Source: Chrysomallon squamiferum
Taxonomy: Eukaryota > Mollusca > Gastropoda > Neomphalida > Peltospiridae
NCBI GenBank assembly: GCA_012295275.1
Contig: CM022676.1
Location: 7,112,219 to 7,176,218 of the forward strand
DNA: 64,000 nucleotides
Reading direction: 5' to 3'
Shown here in pieces: positions 16,165 to 28,440 of the stretch. The number at the start of each line of letters is the position of its first letter. Positions within the stretch are counted from its first letter, which is position 1. Both the position numbers and the translations under genes were made by a program. The notes under the pieces were generated by a model. That model made no database searches. It had not been told where the DNA came from and saw only the letters and a program-made list of their open reading frames with translations.

Positions 16165-16985
16165 ATTATATATATATAATTATAAATGTGTATAATTACT
16201 GAAATAAAAACTATCAAATAATCAAGTCATGCTTATACATGTACATTAAATTAGCATTAAATAGTTTAAGAGATACATTCTTGTATCATGTGTTCATTAA
16301 ATCATACTTATAAAAATACACCAGACAGACAAGCCAGGTAATGCTCTTCATTAGAAGTTAGTTTAACAACGATAACTACTAAAACAGAGCTTGGAAAACC
16401 CATACTTCGCATAACTTCATGTGTTCAGTATTAGTCATATTTAACATATACCTGTTATATACAACAGATAATTCATGCAAGCCATACTTAATAGTATTAG
16501 ACATAATATAATCAGTGTATTATATTAAAACAGTTCATTCATATGTTTAATATTAGATATGAAATATTTAACCTTTTTTACCTGTTATATACATCAAATA
16601 ACACACACACACACACACGTTTTTAATTACTCCTATCAGTTCATCTTCCAACTGTCTAAACATGTACTAACACCATAATTAATATAAGAGATGTAATACA
16701 GTTAATATAATCACATCATAAGAGATAAACAAATGTCTATGTATAACATACTTGCATCTGTTTAATATCAGCTATGAAATAGTTAACATACACTTATTAT
16801 AAGTCAGATAATTCATGCATACCATACTTGATATAGAAGATATAATATGTTTAATATTTATTATATTACATACACATATAATATAATTAATATTTTATAA
16901 GAGATAAACACCTACATATAGCAATATTATCTATGAAATATTTTATTAATTAATAGCTGTTACATACAGCAGAGTCAATGCATAA
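16165..16985 (-). repeat. Right arm of the long inverted repeat
   Basis: Read on the minus strand it repeats the left arm. It has the inner single-copy block (16413-16165, with 16322-16413 identical to the left arm) and then about four or five units with CAAGTATGGTATGCATGAAT, ATCTGNTGTATATAACAGGT and ATTTCATAGCTAATATTAAA. One unit is interrupted at about 16605-16680 by an (AC)n stretch and a copy of the 'TTAATTACTCCTATCAGTTC' repeat also found at 19.4 and 19.6 kb. Confidence 0.83.
16605..16680. repeat. Dispersed ~70-bp repeat linked to (AC)n, copy 1 of 3
   Basis: After (AC)n comes TTTTTAATTACTCCTATCAG, then TTCATCTTCCAACTGTCTAA, then ACATGTACTA. The same block follows (AC)n at 19448-19520 and 19600-19680. 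The constant pairing with (AC)n suggests a small mobile or microsatellite-associated element. Confidence 0.65.
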
Positions 16986-17648
16986 CATCGATACATACAT
17001 ACATACATACATACATACATACTTAAAGTATTCAAATCCTGACATACATACATACACATGCATATATTGGGTTGGAACAAGTGTTTCAATAGGTGGCATT
17101 TGAGGACATGATTTCATTTTACACATGACAAAATTATACAACATATAAACATGTTCTGAAAGGTGAACAAAATGGTATATATATATATATATGGTTGAAT
17201 AAATTCATGTACAAGTATCTAAATATTATCTTTTTTACTCAAAAAAATGCTATGAACTTCTGTTCAACCCAGTACATACATACCTACACACATACATACA
17301 TACATACATTTGTATATAAGCATAACTATACACTGTGTACAAATTGTTCAGACCATTTGTCTTGTATGATGTATAAATTCAAGAACTCATCAATTTCATT
17401 GTTAATGTTTTCTTCATCTCACAACAAACATAACTTCTGTATTTCCACTTAAATTTCTGTGACGCATTAAATTAACATGCATCTGAAAAATAACACCTTT
17501 ATTTGTGACAGTTTTGTTACGTTTGATATCACTGATTAATGATTATTTTTAACAGTGTGAAGATTCATTTGACATGTGGCTCTCTTGTAACAGGGAGTTA
17601 GGTTATCAGAAATACTGTTAATGGATTTTTTTTTATTTTTATTTTTAC

Positions 17649-17679
<31 letters not shown>

Positions 17680-17859
17680 ATTTAACCTTATGGAATTTTA
17701 ACTCATTCATATGTATGAATAGTGTAATATCTGTAATGTACGTGCGTCTACATACGTACATGGTTACGTCTGTGAGGGTGTCTGTGAGTGTGAATTAGAC
17801 TATAATTTCGTTACATTTCTCACCAGACCTATGTTTAATACCATTAGCATTTTTTCCTT

Positions 17860-17899
<40 letters not shown>

Positions 17900-17901
<2 letters not shown>

Positions 17902-18115
17902 AAGCCGTGACATAACCTGTATATTATTCCTATACAATACGCACATTTATTGCCTGCTTGATGTGTGAATCGCTAGGCTGCAGTTGTGAGCGGTACTACT
18001 CAAGGGTACGTCGCCGGCTAATTATTCCTCGCCAGTTCATTATTGATTTTTATTTCTTCTCTTCAACATGACCCCCAAGATTCACATTGTGTTGGAAAAT
18101 GTGGAACTCTTTTAT
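17900..18115. promoter_or_regulatory. Complex-sequence island, candidate regulatory element
   Basis: Between two poly-T tracts lies normal-complexity, higher-GC sequence with GCTAGGCTGCAGTTGTGAGC, then GGTACGTCGCCGGCTAATTA and a TTCATTATTGATTTTTAT stretch. It contains CpGs and TAATTA homeodomain-type cores. No open frame with splice sites is apparent. A regulatory role is inferred from composition only. Confidence 0.3.
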
Positions 18116-18339
18116 TGAAAAGGAGATGAATTCTCACAAAATGGTTTTTGTTTTGTTTTTTTTTTTTTTTTTTTTTTTTTTCTTCTCCAAAGCTACGAAT
18201 GCTGATATCCAGTGATTTGTCATGGCACTGAATTTAGAAAGAAAATTAAACAGGAATGTTTTTTTTTTGTTGGTTTTTTTGTGGTTTATTATTTTTTTTA
18301 TTTTATTTTTGCTGAGATTTATAAAACCATCTTCTTTTA

Positions 18340-18534
18340 TTATTATTTATATTATTTATTTTTATATATATATATATTTTTTTTTTATTATTATTATTAT
18401 TTTTTTTTTTTAATTTAAATTTTTTACATTTATTTTCTAAAATCTTATTTTGTTATTATTTTAATATCTTACTTTTTGATTTATTACTAAATATATTATT
18501 TATGCATTTCTGGTATTTATTTATTTATTTATTA

Positions 18535-18593
<59 letters not shown>

Positions 18594-18600
18594 TTAATAC
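18340..18600. repeat. AT-only low-complexity DNA with (TTA)n
   Basis: TATT/TA/TTA runs. The pure (TTA)n stretch is at about 18536-18594. Confidence 0.93.
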
Positions 18601-18932
18601 AAGGACGTTCATACTTGACTTAATACTGTATTTAGAAATACACCAACATGCACTCCACATACAAGCATGACACAAACATAAGAAATTCCTAAACAGATTT
18701 TAGTACCAACCACTTAAAAAAACAACAGCTTCTAAACCAAACCTTTTTCACATTGCAGCAATTTTCTGTGTTATTTCCAGAAACATGGATGCTGGTAGTC
18801 ATCACATTAAAAGACCTGTGACAAGTATTGATAAACTAAACAGCATAATGTTTTCTTTACACCTATTTTTGTTTCCTTTTATGAAATTTTATGGAATTAA
18901 AAGTTCCACATTGTGTATGGTGCTTGTTTTAG

Positions 18933-18935
<3 letters not shown>

Positions 18936-18973
<38 letters not shown>
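18936..18973. repeat. (TA)n microsatellite
   Basis: An uninterrupted TA run of about 36 bp. Confidence 0.95.
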
Positions 18974-18976
<3 letters not shown>

Positions 18977-19019
18977 GACTTTGTGAGATTGTAATCAAAC
19001 ACATGCACATGATGCCAAG

Positions 19020-19533
19020 ACACTTTTATACACATACTTGTATATGTGCTTGTATGTATATATATATAGTGTGTATTGTGATTATTAAATGGATGGTATA
19101 TGTGTAATATTGTGTATGTGTGTGTATTATACATACATAAACATAACAAACATATGCAAACACACCTTTATATATATATATATATACATGTCCATTAACA
19201 CATTCATGTAGATCATACATCTTTCAACTATCTGCACATTTACTATCACTGTTGTAACACAGACACACAATATGTATATATATATCCATACACCATACAA
19301 ACACACATACACATACATAAATGTGTTTCTAACATCTACTATCTTGTCACTGTCTACATATGTACGTCAGCTATGGGTTAATATACATACACCTATATAA
19401 CATGCACACATAAACACACACACACATACAAACATACTCCCACAAACACGTTTTTAATTACTGCTATCAGTTCATCTTCCTACCATTGTCTACACATGTA
19501 GTAGTACTATGATTTAATACACATACACAAACA

Positions 19534-19596
<63 letters not shown>

Positions 19597-19690
19597 TCAA
19601 ACACATGTTCTTAATTACTCCTATCAGTTCATCTTCCTACCACTGTGTACACATGTAGTATCACTGCTGTTGTATCGGTGTAAAATCTGT
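19020..19690. repeat. Microsatellites with two more copies of the (AC)n-linked ~70-bp repeat
   Basis: TG/TA/ACAT tracts, then copies at 19448-19520 and 19600-19680 of the block TTAATTACTSCTATCAGTTC, ATCTTCCTACCA, CACATGTAGTA. A pure (AC)n lies at about 19530-19594. More diverged traces occur near 19205-19260 and 19325-19375. Confidence 0.75.
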
Positions 19691-20819
19691 CTGTTGGCAC
19701 TGTGCTGTGGTTCCATGAAACCTGAGTTTGCAAGTCTCTTGCTAGTTGAATAGCAGGAATCTGTCACAATTCTTTAATTGTATTTCCTCCCCTTCAGAAC
19801 GTGGAACCCATGACTATATTACTAATACAATGTTACACTTTGTTAATTGTAAATGTTTTGTTGTGAAACAGAATAAAACATTGTAACTTTGTTATTGTAA
19901 AACAGAGTAAAACATTTGATTTACTTTAGTGATTTATTTATTTATTTATTTATTTTTTTGGGAAAAAAGGGAACAAAATATTGTATTTATTTTAATTAAT
20001 TTTGAAAAAAAAAAAATCATTGTAAAATTAAATAAAACAGTAAAACAATTTATTTAGTTTGGTGTTGTTGTTTTTTTAATATTTTATTATTTATTGTTTT
20101 TAAAAATACACTGTACATCAGAATAAAAATTGTAAAAAAATGATGTAATATAGTATTTATTTTAATTATCATTTATTACCATAAATCACTGTATTACTGA
20201 AAAAAACCCTGTGTTTAGCATTACAGAATAAAATATAATATAGTATTTATTTTAATTATAATTGTTTAATAAAATAAAATAAAAATATTATTAGTTAGAC
20301 TTTTATTACCATAAAATAAAATAAAATACATTTATTTATTTTAAATTTTATGACTTTAAAACAAGATACAGTGTTGAATGTAAATTTATTATTGTAAAAC
20401 AAGGAAATAATAAATTACTTTGTCACTTTATGATGATTATAAAACTGAATAATTCAATATTTATTTCTGTTCTTTATTACTGTAAAATGAAATACAGTAG
20501 TTTAACATTGTAACTACAACTTATTTCTTTAATTCAGAACATGACGCGTTATTCTTGTACCATGTTACACTTTGTAGTTTTAAAGTTAAACATTGTTTAA
20601 CAAAATTATTACTGTGTTTACTGTAGTGGATTAAAGTTTTTTATACTATTTTCTATTTTACTAAGATTCTACAAAATAAGGTTCATGAGTTAATTCTCAG
20701 GCACACAGACACACAAACATAACACCTGAACAGACAGTGCCTGGGATTCATTCACATCTTTCCAAAACTTTTTTTTAATTTTAAACCTAAAATCAGAGAC
20801 AGAGATCTTTGTTATTGTA

Positions 20820-21030
20820 CACGACCAGTCACATTGTAAATGTTACAACAGGCACCAGTATTTTGACAGGGTTGTTGCCATGGCAATGTGACAGTGTGTG
20901 TATATATATATATCCTGGGTATCAGCTTTGTTTTCATTGATACCATGGAAATGAAGGACGGAAAAGTTAAATGGAGAAACCATCTGTTCATTGTTTGTTT
21001 TCTCACAGAAATTTTATCATCTTCCTGAAA
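20820..21030. promoter_or_regulatory. Island with an RFX X-box-like palindrome
   Basis: GTTGCCATGGCAAT at 20874-20887 matches the RFX X-box (GTNRCC-N2-RGYAAC) at all but the last base. A weaker GATACCATGGAAAT lies about 65 bp downstream. The surrounding 200 bp is of ordinary complexity except for a short GT/TA run. Confidence 0.4.
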
Positions 21031-21059
21031 CAACAAATATCATTTAAAAGTGTCACCTC

Positions 21060-21200
21060 TTAATACATGTATATACATATTTTGTGGGGGTATATGTATG
21101 TATGTTTAAATGTGTGTATGTATGTATGTGTATGTGTGTGTCTCTATAAATACATACATACATATAGAGACCCATACAGATACATAAATGCACACACACA
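21060..21200. repeat. (TATG)n/(ACAT)n microsatellites
   Basis: TATG, TG, ACATAC and AC runs in a short span. Another TG/TA block follows at about 21557-21660. Confidence 0.85.
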
Positions 21201-22079
21201 CATTCTATCTCTCTTTCTCTATCCACCCCCATCATTTACTGTCTAGTAAATGAAGAAAAATACTGTTTGGATTTTTGTACACTAAGTACCATGTTCTTAT
21301 TAAAGTTTCACGAAGAAAAGATATTAGTTAGAAAATTAGTCTGGGTTAAAGAAACTCTGTAGCTGTTTCTAATGCAAACTGGTCCAAGTAATTTGAGTGC
21401 AGGAGAGAGAGAGAGAGACAGAGAGACAGAAGACAAATGCTTGTGACATTAATGCCTTTGTTTGCTAGACTATTTTTGGTTTTATACTGGTAAAGATTAA
21501 AAGAATATGTGTAAGTATGTATGTCTGTGTTGTTGTTTGTATGAATGCATTGTTTGTGTGTGTGTGTGTGTATATATATTTATATATGTGTGTGTGTGTG
21601 TGTGTATGTATCTGTATGTATGTAGATAACTATGTACATATATGTGTTTGTGTGAGTTACAGAAAGTGAGAAAGATACTGAGAGAAAAAGAAAGAAAAAA
21701 TAAGACAGAAAAAAACCCCTAGTAAAATAATATAAATTATTAAGCTTTCTGTTTTGTTCATTTCAGTCAGTGAATATAAAGTATAACAATTGTATACATC
21801 TATGGAAGAAAAAAGTAGTACTATAACATCTATCTGTCTGTCTGTCTGTCTGTTTCCATCTGTATTTTATAACAGTTGATGTCATTAGTAAACAGTTATC
21901 TCACTTCAGTTATGAATAATACATTAGTAATACCTATTTTGTATTGTTTGTGTGTGGAATATAAACTGATATGTCATAGCGCCTGTCTTGTTATTCTTTC
22001 TTTTATTTATTCAGTTAGTCATTAGAAAGCTTCCAAAGAAGTGAAATAAAATAAATAAAACAGAAAAAAAAAAAAGAAA

Positions 22080-22345
22080 AATGAATAAATAATAATAATA
22101 ATAATAATAATAACAGCAACAGTGATAATAATAGTAATAATATAAATAAATAAAATTATAGATAAATAAATAAATAATAATAATAATAATAATGATAATA
22201 AATAATAATAATGATAATAAATAATAATAATGATAATAAATAAATAATAATAATAATAATAATGATAATAAATAATAATAATAATAATAATGATAATAAA
22301 AAAATAAAAATAAATATAAATAAAATAAATAAATAAATAAATAAG
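22080..22345. repeat. (AAT)n / (AATGAT)n / (AAAT)n block
   Basis: About 260 bp composed almost only of AAT, GAT and AAAT. Minus-strand open frames here are the repeat translated. Confidence 0.95.
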
Positions 22346-22729
22346 TAATAAAGAAAAAAATTAATACCAACTGAAGGTCACTAATGGTCATAAACCCCAC
22401 TGACCACACCAGGTGACCTGTCAAATAATAACAATAAAAAAAAAAAAGAACATGAAAGATCAGAAGTATAGAAATGATCAGCCATATGTTTAACAGACAG
22501 CTGGAAACCACCAGAGGTTGAGTCTATTAAACATGTTACTGCTGTTTGGAGAATAGTTTTTAAACCCTGTCAGAGTGACAGATACCAGTGATAACATCAC
22601 AGCTCTCTGACAGATTAAGTGTAAGAGGATTTACCTTCAACTACTTCTGTTTACCTGGGGCTTCAGCTAGAAAAATGTCTTAATTCTATGTATTAATTAT
22701 AATTGATGTAAATGTTAAGAACTGGAAGT

Positions 22730-22764
<35 letters not shown>

Positions 22765-22803
22765 CTGGAATTCTAAATACTATTATTTTTATTATTATTA
22801 TAA

Positions 22804-22848
<45 letters not shown>

Positions 22849-22850
22849 AT
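22730..22850. repeat. Poly-T and (TTA)n
   Basis: Poly-T at 22731-22764, followed by ATT/TTA repeats to about 22847. Confidence 0.93.
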
Positions 22851-23429
22851 TTTCCTTTTTATATTTTTTATCACCTTTTTTTTAATATTCCTTTTTAATA
22901 CTCCTTTTTTACTTTTCTTTGCTCTCAAGTTAATAAAATAAATTAAGAGAACATATTTATTTTTATTATTATTATTATGAAATACATAATATAATAAAAT
23001 ATATTAAAATATTAATATAATTAAAAAAAAAAAATTATGAAATGCAATACAAAATGAAATAAAATGAAATGTATATGTATGTATGTAATAAGATAAATGA
23101 CATTTTGTAATATTAAACCTGGACATTTAAAGAAAAGTCAGCTGCCTATACCCAGTCCTAAAAGGCATTAAAACACACAGTATTGTCTGTGTGGGTGTAA
23201 GTATGTGTGTGTGTCTGTGTGTGCCGCTTTCTAACTAATGGATTTTAAATGACATGTTGGAAGCTTGACCTTTTTGTCTATCTCATTTTATATTTCAATT
23301 TGTTTCCCATAATTTTTTCTTCTGTTGTTTTTCTTTCTTTCTTTTCTTCATTTTCTTTTCTATTGTTGCTCTGTCTTTCTTATTCTTTGTCTTTAATTTT
23401 AATCCATTGTGGGCATATGTATAACCACA

Positions 23430-23432
23430 CAG

Positions 23433-23468
<36 letters not shown>

Positions 23469-23525
23469 TTATATAACACAGGAGAAAGCGACACATGAGT
23501 GAAAAAACACAACACACACACACAC
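23430..23525. repeat. (AC)n microsatellite
   Basis: AC run at about 23433-23467, and a second short AC run at about 23508-23525. Confidence 0.93.
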
Positions 23526-23764
23526 TTATACATCTCAAAGCTGACAATTATTCTTTCAGTCATTATAACATTGTTCTAACTTGTATCAATCTGTATCACA
23601 AACTACAACATAGTTTACGCTGTAGTTTAAATTAATCCTGTGTTCTACAAATTCGTTATTTGTCATCCAGTCATTGTCACGTGAGTTCTTCACTCTAGTC
23701 TGAGTGTATCTCAGTACTAGTGTAATTTTCTTTCAAGATGTTTGGTTCTTCACTGACCAGTTTA

Positions 23765-24545
23765 AACACTTCTACTTTATGATCACTTTTAAATAGTTCT
23801 ATATTGTGATCACTTTTACATTGTTCTACATTGTGATCATTTTTACATAGTTCTACACTGTGATCACTTTTACATAGTTCTACATTGTGATCATTTTTAC
23901 ATACTTCTACATTGTGATCATTTTTACATAGTTCTACATTGTGATCACTTTTACATTGTTCTACATTGTGATCATTTTTACATTGTTCTGCATTGTGATT
24001 GACTTAATACTATTCTACATTGTGATCACTTTTACATCGTTCTACATTGTGATCACTTTTACATCGTTCTATATTGTGATCACTTTTACATAGTTCTACA
24101 TTGTGATCATTTTTACATTGTTCTACATTGTGATTGACTTAATACTATTCTACATTGTGATCACTTTTACATTGTTTTACATTGTGATCACTTTTACATA
24201 GTTCTACAATATTGATCACTTTTACATAGTTCTTCATTTTCATCACTTTTACATTGTTCTTCATTTTGATCACTTTTACATTGTTCTACATTGTGATTGA
24301 CTTAATACTATTCTGCATTGTGATCACTTTTACATAGTTCTACAATATTGATCACTTTTACATAGTTCTACAATATTGATCACTTTTACATAGTTCTAGA
24401 TTTTGATCACTTTTACAGTTTTACACTGTGATCACTTTTACATTGTTTTTCATTGTGATCACTTTGTTTTACTTTGTTCTACATTGTGATCACTTTTACA
24501 TTGTTTTTCATTGTGATCACTTTGTTTTACTTTGTTCTACATAGC
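23765..24545. repeat. Minisatellite of ~27 bp with a TGATCA core, about 28 copies
   Basis: The unit is approximately TACATTGTGATCACTTTTAC followed by ATAGTTC. The palindrome TGATCA (within GTGATCAC in the consensus) lies in nearly every copy, so the array is a string of regularly spaced short palindromes. Variants GATTGACTTAATACTATTCT appear three times at intervals, showing higher-order duplication of blocks. Confidence 0.93.
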
Positions 24546-24589
24546 ACTGATAAAGTAGTGATAGTAGTGATTAGCCGTGATAAATCACC

Positions 24590-24840
24590 TTTCTGGGTGT
24601 TTGTTTCAGTCCTTTTAATCAGCGAACGCAAATTGGCAACATATTCACATTAGGCTTGCTTTATTCTCCTCCTACTCGGTAACCGTGGCAACGAGGTGTC
24701 CATTTGGCTCAAGTTTGACTGATACATTGTGTGAACCTTTTCACACTGACCATGTCCAGAATTCTTGATAAGCTGAGGAAAACGGGAGATTGTTAGAAGC
24801 AGCCATTTAGATCAGTGGTTTCATCTGCAGGAATATGTTG
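24590..24840. promoter_or_regulatory. Candidate regulatory island with a perfect RFX X-box
   Basis: GTAACCGTGGCAAC at 24679-24692 fits GTNRCC-N2-RGYAAC at every position. The surrounding sequence is non-repetitive and higher in GC, lying directly between the TGATCA minisatellite and a poly-T block. No plausible exon was seen. An enhancer role is inferred. Confidence 0.45.
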
Positions 24841-24843
24841 GAA

Positions 24844-24877
<34 letters not shown>

Positions 24878-25027
24878 TCTTTCTGTTTCTCTTTATTTCT
24901 TTCTTTTTTTTTTTTTTTTTTTTTTTTTGTGGAAGAATGGTTTATTGAGTGTTTTGGCTTTTAGATATATCACAGTCATGTCTTGGAATATTCTTTATTC
25001 ATTTTTTTTTCTTTCTTTCTTGTAATG

Positions 25028-25065
25028 TATGTGTATGTGTGTCTGTATGTATGTGTGTACATGTG

Positions 25066-25101
<36 letters not shown>

Positions 25102-25190
25102 ATGTATGTATATGTATAATGTATGTATATATATGTATATGTATATGTATATGTATGTGTATGTGTATGTATGCATGTATGTATGTACAC
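25028..25190. repeat. (TATG)n / (GTATAT)n microsatellite
   Basis: Continuous TG/TATG/GTATAT repeat of about 160 bp. A separate (AAC)n(AAT)n lies at about 25337-25393. Confidence 0.93.
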
Positions 25191-25335
25191 ACATTTAAAT
25201 GGTGAGAATATACTCTTATATATGTTAATATTTATTACGGCAACAGATAAAAAAAATACATACATACATATTTTTGAATGTGACAGAATGATTTTTAAAA
25301 CAATTTTCAAAGGATCTGATTATAATAATACCAGT

Positions 25336-25366
<31 letters not shown>

Positions 25367-25834
25367 GCAGCAATAACAATAATAATAATAATAAAATTTA
25401 TTGATTTAAGTAAAACAACATTTTCAAATTAATGTTGCTGGCTTTTTCTGAGCCTGAGTCAATGTTAATATTCCTAACTGGACAAAGATTTAAGAATTTC
25501 GCACAATTCCATTGAGACTAAAAGCAATAATTTCCTTAATTTTTTTTTTTTTTTTTTCCAATTCCAAATACATGCATGTTATCCTAGGTAAGTAAACATT
25601 TAATACCATTGGGAGGTTTGGTATGAAAAGACAGAATAAAAGAAACAAAAGCGAGGAAATTAAGCAAAAAGTGACGGCACGGCAAAAATTATTGTCGAAT
25701 CAATAGTTAATTAAGAGAGTGTTGAACTGTGTTGTACAAACACATTGTTGTGTTAATTACTAGGAAATAGTTTCTGTGTGTTTTGTTCCATTGTGAGAAA
25801 AGTAATATTTTTTTTTATTGTTCCCATTTAATAA

Positions 25835-26580
25835 ACCTTATTTCCTGTTCTAACTTCTGGCAGTGTTTGACAAACGCATTGTTTGTTGTCATAATTATTA
25901 AGCAGTTTCTTAACGTTTTGTTGCATTATGGGAGAAAAATAAAATAAAATATGTATTTGGGATAGTGGTATTGTTCCTTTAATACAAACATTATTTCCTG
26001 TTCCAAATACAGCAGTGTTTGACAAAAGGATGGTTGTAGTAATTACTAAGCAATTTGTAATGTTCTGTTGCATCATGCAGAATATTAAAAAAAATGTTTA
26101 TTAAAGAATTTGCTATTCTTCTTTTAATAAACCTTATTTCCTGTTCCAAACACTAGCAGTATTTGGCAGATGCATAGTTGTAGTAGTAATTTTAGATATT
26201 TTGTTTACATCGTGGTGAAAAATAAAATCAAAAGGTGAATGAGGTCACATTTTGTTGTTTCTATTAATAAACCTTATTTCCCATTCCAACAGAGTTTGTC
26301 AAATACACATTGTTGTATTAATTACTGGCAAACATTCTATGTGTTTTGTCACATCACGTGAAAAATAAAAATGAAAAGGAGAATACGGTTTTATTTTGTT
26401 GTTCAGTTAATGAACCTTATTTCCTGTTCCAACCGCTTGCAGTTTTTGCAGTAATAATTACCAGGCAGTGTTTTGCACTGGGTTGTTGTAAGTGGAAATG
26501 TAGCTTAACAAGGGCAGGGTTGATACCAAAGGAAAATTATTGAAATGTACTTGATTTCCTGTTCTAACCAGATTGTCAAA
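25835..26580. repeat. Diverged ~140-bp tandem repeat, about six copies
   Basis: Each copy has ATAAACCTTATTTCCTGTTC, then AACYNCTRGCAGTGTTTGAC, then GTTGTAGTAATTACTARGCA and TTTTGTTGCATYATG. Copies start near 25835, 25985, 26130, 26265, 26410 and 26555. Further traces occur upstream at about 25720. Divergence is high. Confidence 0.78.
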
Positions 26581-26599
26581 GTTAATAGTTAATAATATT

Positions 26600-26765
<166 letters not shown>

Positions 26766-27049
26766 ATATTTTGTTGTTGTTGTTGTTGCTGTATTGCAAC
26801 ACAGTTCAACACTCTCTTAATTAACATTACAAAAATGTAAAATGATTAAAAGACTTTATCATTATAATCATCATCATTGCTATTATTATTAAAAAATAAT
26901 TTTCTTTATTTTTTTCTTTCCCAACCCCCAATTTTATTATTATTATCAGATCAGATGTGTATACTTTTCTTCCTTTTACCTGGAACCCTGAGTTCAGTAA
27001 AGTGTCTACAACTGATCTATCTTGGCAAACAAGTAAAACTCTTTGATAT

Positions 27050-27051
27050 GT

Positions 27052-27125
<74 letters not shown>

Positions 27126-27127
27126 TA
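27050..27127. repeat. (CAT)n microsatellite
   Basis: About 25 CAT units. The poly-His frame is an artefact of this. Confidence 0.97.
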
Positions 27128-27239
27128 CTACCTGTACTATAGTTGCTTACAGCTTCTACTATTATGATTATTTATATTAATATTACTAGTTCTCATCTAC
27201 TGTTACTATTATCACTACAATTATAGCTACAGTTACTGT

Positions 27240-27685
27240 TACTACTACTACTACTACTGCTACTACTACAACAAGTACTACTTCTATTTCTACTACTACT
27301 ACTACTGTTTCTATAATAATAATACTGCTATGAACATTACCATTACCTTCACCACTACTACGACTGTTGCTACTATTACTGCTACTACTACTGCTATGAA
27401 CATTACCATCACCTTCACCACTACTATGACTATTGCTACTATTACTGCTACTACTACTGCTTCATATTATTTGAAAACGTCAAATTTTGACAGAATTACA
27501 GCTACGGATATATCTAATTTTCTGTCAATTGAGGTTCAGTCTGGGCATCCATAATTGATGCCTTCTGGGAAATGCCTAAAATATCTTTGTTAAAAAAAAA
27601 AATAATAATAATAACAGCAGTCATAAAAATAAAAATAATAATAATAATAATAGTAAAAGTAATAGTAACACTAGTAGTAATAATG

Positions 27686-27736
<51 letters not shown>

Positions 27737-27990
27737 GCAATCATAATAATAAATAATAATAATAACAACAAAAACAATAATAATGATAACAATATTGTTA
27801 TTATTATTATTAGTAGTAGTATTCTTTTAATACTATTATTAATGCTATTACTACTACTACTACCATCATCACCAATACCAGTAATACTACCACCACCACC
27901 ACCACCACCACCACCACCATCACTACCACCACTACTACCACCACAACTATTACATCTCCTACTACTACTACTACTACTACTACTTCATCC
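27240..27990. repeat. Mixed trinucleotide repeats with a ~66-bp duplication
   Basis: CTA/CTG-type repeats include two copies of a block starting CTGCTATGAACATTACCATY at about 27327 and 27392. Next come AAT repeats (about 27597-27815), then ACC repeats (about 27888-27960) and CTA repeats to about 27985. Confidence 0.9.
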
Positions 27991-28139
27991 TATATTCATA
28001 TATATATACATAAGCTCATTATTAACACATACACTAATAGGTCCATGTACATTTTTCTTTCATTTTATTTATTTTTAAATTCTAACACTTGAGTTCAATC
28101 AGGACATCTCCATAACTGATCTGTTTTGACAAACACCTG

Positions 28140-28440
28140 TCTAAGATGGCGGCTTTGGTAAGTACAATTGATTCGCCTCTCTAATGATGGCCATGATGTT
28201 GTCGTTGTCGTTGTCGTTGCTGCTGCCGCATCACCTGATTGATTAGCAGCGCACCGCTAATTACGCCTTTACTCGGCTCGACTCCTGTAATTTTCGGATT
28301 TTTTAAAAGAGACGTTCCGTTGCCACGGCGACAGATTGATGGGGCAGATGATGCGGTCTTCTTGGTTGGGGCGGAGGAGGAGGATGGGGGGTGTGTGGTT
28401 GTTGTTGCTGGCAGACGGAAGGATGTCGAGTACATATGTA
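28140..28440. promoter_or_regulatory. GC-richer complex island with an X-box-like site and a start-codon/donor signature
   Basis: This 300-bp block stands out from the repeats. It begins AAGATGGCGGCTTTG|GTAAGT, which could be a YY1-type site or a tiny first exon encoding MAAL. It also contains CTAATTACGCC, CTGTAATTTTCGG and GTTGCCACGGCGAC (28319-28332, one mismatch to the RFX X-box). Both strands have open frames of 60-90 codons, but none resembles a known domain. It looks like an enhancer or an alternative promoter. Confidence 0.4.

Noticed and set aside
22011-22511. 166-codon minus-strand frame rich in Y, I and L
   Set aside because: It is the translation of an (AAT)n/(GAT)n block.
23765-24545. 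CRISPR-like regular repeats
   Set aside because: The 27-bp units are contiguous without unique spacers, and the window is eukaryotic with spliced genes.
27050-27127. Poly-histidine stretch
   Set aside because: It is a pure (CAT)n microsatellite without surrounding coding features.
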